DNA of 8,361 bases from an uncultured Chryseolinea sp. (GTDB taxonomy: Bacteria > Bacteroidota > Bacteroidia > Cytophagales > Cyclobacteriaceae). Position 1 is the stretch's first letter; the number at the start of each line of letters is the position of its first letter. Position numbers and translations under genes: made by a program. The stretch is taken from the NCBI GenBank assembly GCA_946478915.1, contig CAMLER010000194.1:1-8361 (forward strand), given 5' to 3'. Below are positions 6,187 to 8,361 of this stretch, piece by piece. The notes under the pieces were generated by a model, which ran no database searches, was not told where the DNA came from, and was given only the letters and a program-made list of their open reading frames with translations.

Positions 6187-7482
6187 TTACGAAGTTAGGA
6201 CTTCAAGCTTTTCAACTTTTCCCTCATCGATCTCAATTCCGAAACCAGGTTTATCAGGCAGTGGTAGAATACCGTTAGTGGTCAACGGGGGATTCTTTTG
6301 AAAATGCATCTTACCTCCTACATGCAGTAAAAGATATTCAACCAGGGGACAAACTTCGGGAGACTGGCTTGCGACCACGTGAAGGGCCGCCTGGATACTA
6401 TGCCCATGCGGAAAAACCTTTGCTCCATAAGAAGAGGCGATATTACAAATTTTGATCAGTTCTGTGACACCTCCACACCATTCTGGATCAGCCTGAACAA
6501 ATTGAATGGCTCCTTCCTTTAGAAAATTTTGAGCCTCCCACCTACCGTAGAAATGTTCTCCGGTAGCGACTGGTATGGAAGTTCGCCTGCTGAGCTCTAT
6601 GAAGCTATCAAGTCGCTCCGGCCTGAATGCCTCCTCTATCCAATAAGGTCTGAATTTCTCGACTGCATTACACCAAGCCGTTGCAAAAGGTAAGTCCCAT
6701 CCCATATAAGCGTCGAACATGATTTCTGCATCAAACCCAAGGGCTACCCGAAGTTCTTCGACGAGATCAATATTTTTCCTTAACCCCGCATTCCCATCGC
6801 CTGGGCCATACGCCAGGAACCATTTCTGATGACGAAACCCCTGATCAAAAAGCTGCTTCGCTCGTGGACCGGCTTTGCCTTTTTCTACTGTATAGCCCAG
6901 GCAACTTCCATACACTTTTACCTCTTTCCTTGTCGGTCCACCCAATAACTGATATACTGGTGCATTAAACCGCTTTCCTCGTAAATCCCATAATGCGTTG
7001 TCCACAGCGCTAAGTGCCATCATATAATGACCCGCCCTCGAATGTCGATTGTTCCTGTAAATTTGGTCCCACAACGCTTCGATAGCCAAAGCATCTTTCC
7101 CTAGAAGAAACGGTCGAAGCTGTTTAAGAATCGGAGTCACAGTTTCTGAATCTATCAACCCATACAGACCCGACAGGCCACCCTTCGTGCGAATCCTCAG
7201 GTAATAATGAGTTACTGCAGTTGATGTCTCCTTCGCCCCAGGATCGTCCACATAGGGTGCAGGCCGTTGATCATCATAAACATCTATTGCCTTTACTTGT
7301 GGTTGTTTGTTGAAGCGCGGTCGGGTTTGATATGTTCCCGCCAGCTTAAGTACTTCCACAGCGTCAATTATCGTATCTTGAGATACCTGGGAAGCTGCAA
7401 AAATATTCCTGGTCTGTATCGGAAGCATCGCCAATGCTGAGGCACTGGCCATTCTTGATATAAATTGGCGACGAGAGTGCAT
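6187..7482 (-). CDS. Tat-exported enolase-superfamily enzyme, mandelate racemase subgroup (probable sugar-acid dehydratase)
   Basis: From the chosen ATG at 7482 the protein has 431 residues. It begins MHSRRQFISRM, a twin-arginine (SRRxF) export signal, then a short hydrophobic stretch and a likely cleavage near residue 30, so I infer a periplasmic enzyme. The capping domain covers about 60-180 and the (beta/alpha)7-beta barrel the rest. Metal ligands fit D257, E283 and E309, and the catalytic dyad fits D332 and H359. The spacings (26, 26, 23, 27) equal those in Pseudomonas putida mandelate racemase (D195, E221, E247, D270, H297). K220 in HQKWF is the likely second base, with His where the first lysine of the KxK motif would be. 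The family abstracts a proton next to a carboxylate; the substrate here is unknown, with sugar acids most likely. A longer frame starts at 7554, overlapping the cyclase stop as TAATGA, but adds 24 residues before the Tat motif, so I prefer the later ATG. Confidence 0.86.
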   Translation of the reverse strand: MHSRRQFISRMASASALAMLPIQTRNIFAASQVSQDTIIDAVEVLKLAGTYQTRPRFNKQPQVKAIDVYDDQRPAPYVDDPGAKETSTAVTHYYLRIRTKGGLSGLYGLIDSETVTPILKQLRPFLLGKDALAIEALWDQIYRNNRHSRAGHYMMALSAVDNALWDLRGKRFNAPVYQLLGGPTRKEVKVYGSCLGYTVEKGKAGPRAKQLFDQGFRHQKWFLAYGPGDGNAGLRKNIDLVEELRVALGFDAEIMFDAYMGWDLPFATAWCNAVEKFRPYWIEEAFRPERLDSFIELSRRTSIPVATGEHFYGRWEAQNFLKEGAIQFVQADPEWCGGVTELIKICNIASSYGAKVFPHGHSIQAALHVVASQSPEVCPLVEYLLLHVGGKMHFQKNPPLTTNGILPLPDKPGFGIEIDEGKVEKLEVLTS

Positions 7483-7553
7483 TTTGATACAGCAATGTAG
7501 AAAAGTTTCGGAAAATTTCGTTACCAACCATAACTGTAATCCGAAATAGATCA

Positions 7554-8361
7554 TTAGGTAGTAACGGCGCTGAGCACAACTTCCTTTTCTTTCCCCCGCA
7601 ATTTGATGGCACCTATGGGCCGTGCATAATATTTCTTTGACAATTCTAATTCGGCAATCAAATCCGCTGAAGTCAGAATTTCGGCGTTAAACTTTTTGCA
7701 CAAGGTTAATATTCGCGAGGTCGTATTGAGAACATCGCCGGAATAAGTAATATCTCTTTTTATGATGCCAACCTCACCGGCCACCACTTTTCCACAATGG
7801 ATGCCCGCTTTGAATGCAGGAACAAGACCGTACCGACTTAAATATTTTTCCGTCATCTTCTCAATGTGCACTTTAATATCGAAGAAGCATTTCACGCACT
7901 GATTGTTCTTAATGCCATCTTCATACTTCCACGCCACGATGACTTCATCTCCTACGTATTGATAGATTTCTCCATTATTGTCCAGGATAGGGTTAGTAAT
8001 GTCAGAGAAAAAATCTTTCAATAATTCGTGGTATCGCTCATCTCCCAGTCGTTCCGCAATTGTCGTTGATGAATTTAAATCAAGAAACATGAATATACGC
8101 TTCTCCTCCTTAGGCGTATTGTACTTCCCGCTGATAATATCGCCTAGCGCACCCTGCCCGAACTTACTATTGATCTGTAAGATCAATTGTGTCATCGCAA
8201 CAACAACCGACCAGCTAACGATGTTCTTTATGCGCGAAGTGTCAGAAAAAAATATCTTCAATGCTTCAATAGACTGAGGATCCGTCAACGGTTTACCCGT
8301 CCGTAATGGAACCGTTACAATTCCAAGAATACCCATTATAAAAAAAATGATCAGCATGAAA
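7554..8361 (-). CDS. membrane-anchored class III adenylate/guanylate cyclase, 5' end outside window
   Basis: At least 267 residues are visible. The frame stays open to the window edge, so the ATG at 8357 may be internal and more membrane helices may lie upstream. Two hydrophobic segments (about 1-17 and 45-62, numbered from that ATG) precede a cytoplasmic cyclase domain (about 86-230) that makes cAMP or cGMP. Metal-binding aspartates are D93 (FLDLN) and D137 (YVGDE). The transition-state residues N211 and R215 are in VLNTTSR. The purine-selecting pair appears to be Q133 and T204, where adenylate cyclases usually have Lys and Asp or Thr. The segment KAGIHCGKVVAGEVG is the usual strand-turn of the fold. 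The domain works as a dimer. Its stop lies 71 bases before the enzyme gene downstream, in the same direction; a shared transcript is possible. Nucleotide specificity is open. Confidence 0.88.
   Translation of the reverse strand, partial: FMLIIFFIMGILGIVTVPLRTGKPLTDPQSIEALKIFFSDTSRIKNIVSWSVVVAMTQLILQINSKFGQGALGDIISGKYNTPKEEKRIFMFLDLNSSTTIAERLGDERYHELLKDFFSDITNPILDNNGEIYQYVGDEVIVAWKYEDGIKNNQCVKCFFDIKVHIEKMTEKYLSRYGLVPAFKAGIHCGKVVAGEVGIIKRDITYSGDVLNTTSRILTLCKKFNAEILTSADLIAELELSKKYYARPIGAIKLRGKEKEVVLSAVTT

Overview
The window looks like a chromosomal segment from a member of the Bacteroidota, probably a Cytophagia or Chitinophagia relative. The reasons are two proteins ending in the gliding-type (type B) C-terminal signal of the type IX secretion system, AT-rich upstream regions without clear Shine-Dalgarno sequences, and a TTTG / TAnnTTTG-like promoter candidate. 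The taxonomic placement is inferred from these traits and not from a marker gene.

Left part, + strand (1-4232). The window opens inside the last 44 codons of a secreted protein gene. A 510-base non-coding stretch follows, and then a complete 1194-residue gene for a secreted surface protein: signal peptide, right-handed parallel beta-helix, four Ig-like repeats of exactly 93 residues, a PKD-like domain and a type B secretion signal. Its last 44 residues are identical to those of the upstream gene. The 137 aligned bases differ at seven positions, all synonymous third codon positions, so the two genes are neighbouring paralogues with a recently duplicated or gene-converted tail.

Right part, - strand (4258-8361). 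Five genes read leftward and converge on the surface-protein gene. In transcription order they are: a membrane-anchored class III nucleotidyl cyclase (5' end outside the window), a Tat-exported mandelate-racemase-type enzyme of the enolase superfamily, a one-domain ModE-type regulator, the molybdate permease modB and its ATPase modC. modB and modC overlap by four bases. A strong imperfect hairpin separates the converging genes and extends into the end of modC.

The molybdate genes are the best functional unit. A sequence 24-51 bases upstream of modB matches the classical ModE box at 17 of 21 defined positions, so the neighbouring regulator probably controls modBC. The set is incomplete: there is no modA (binding protein), and neither ModE nor ModC has the Mop/TOBE domain that normally binds molybdate. 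No RNA genes, insertion sequences, CRISPR arrays or phage genes were seen.
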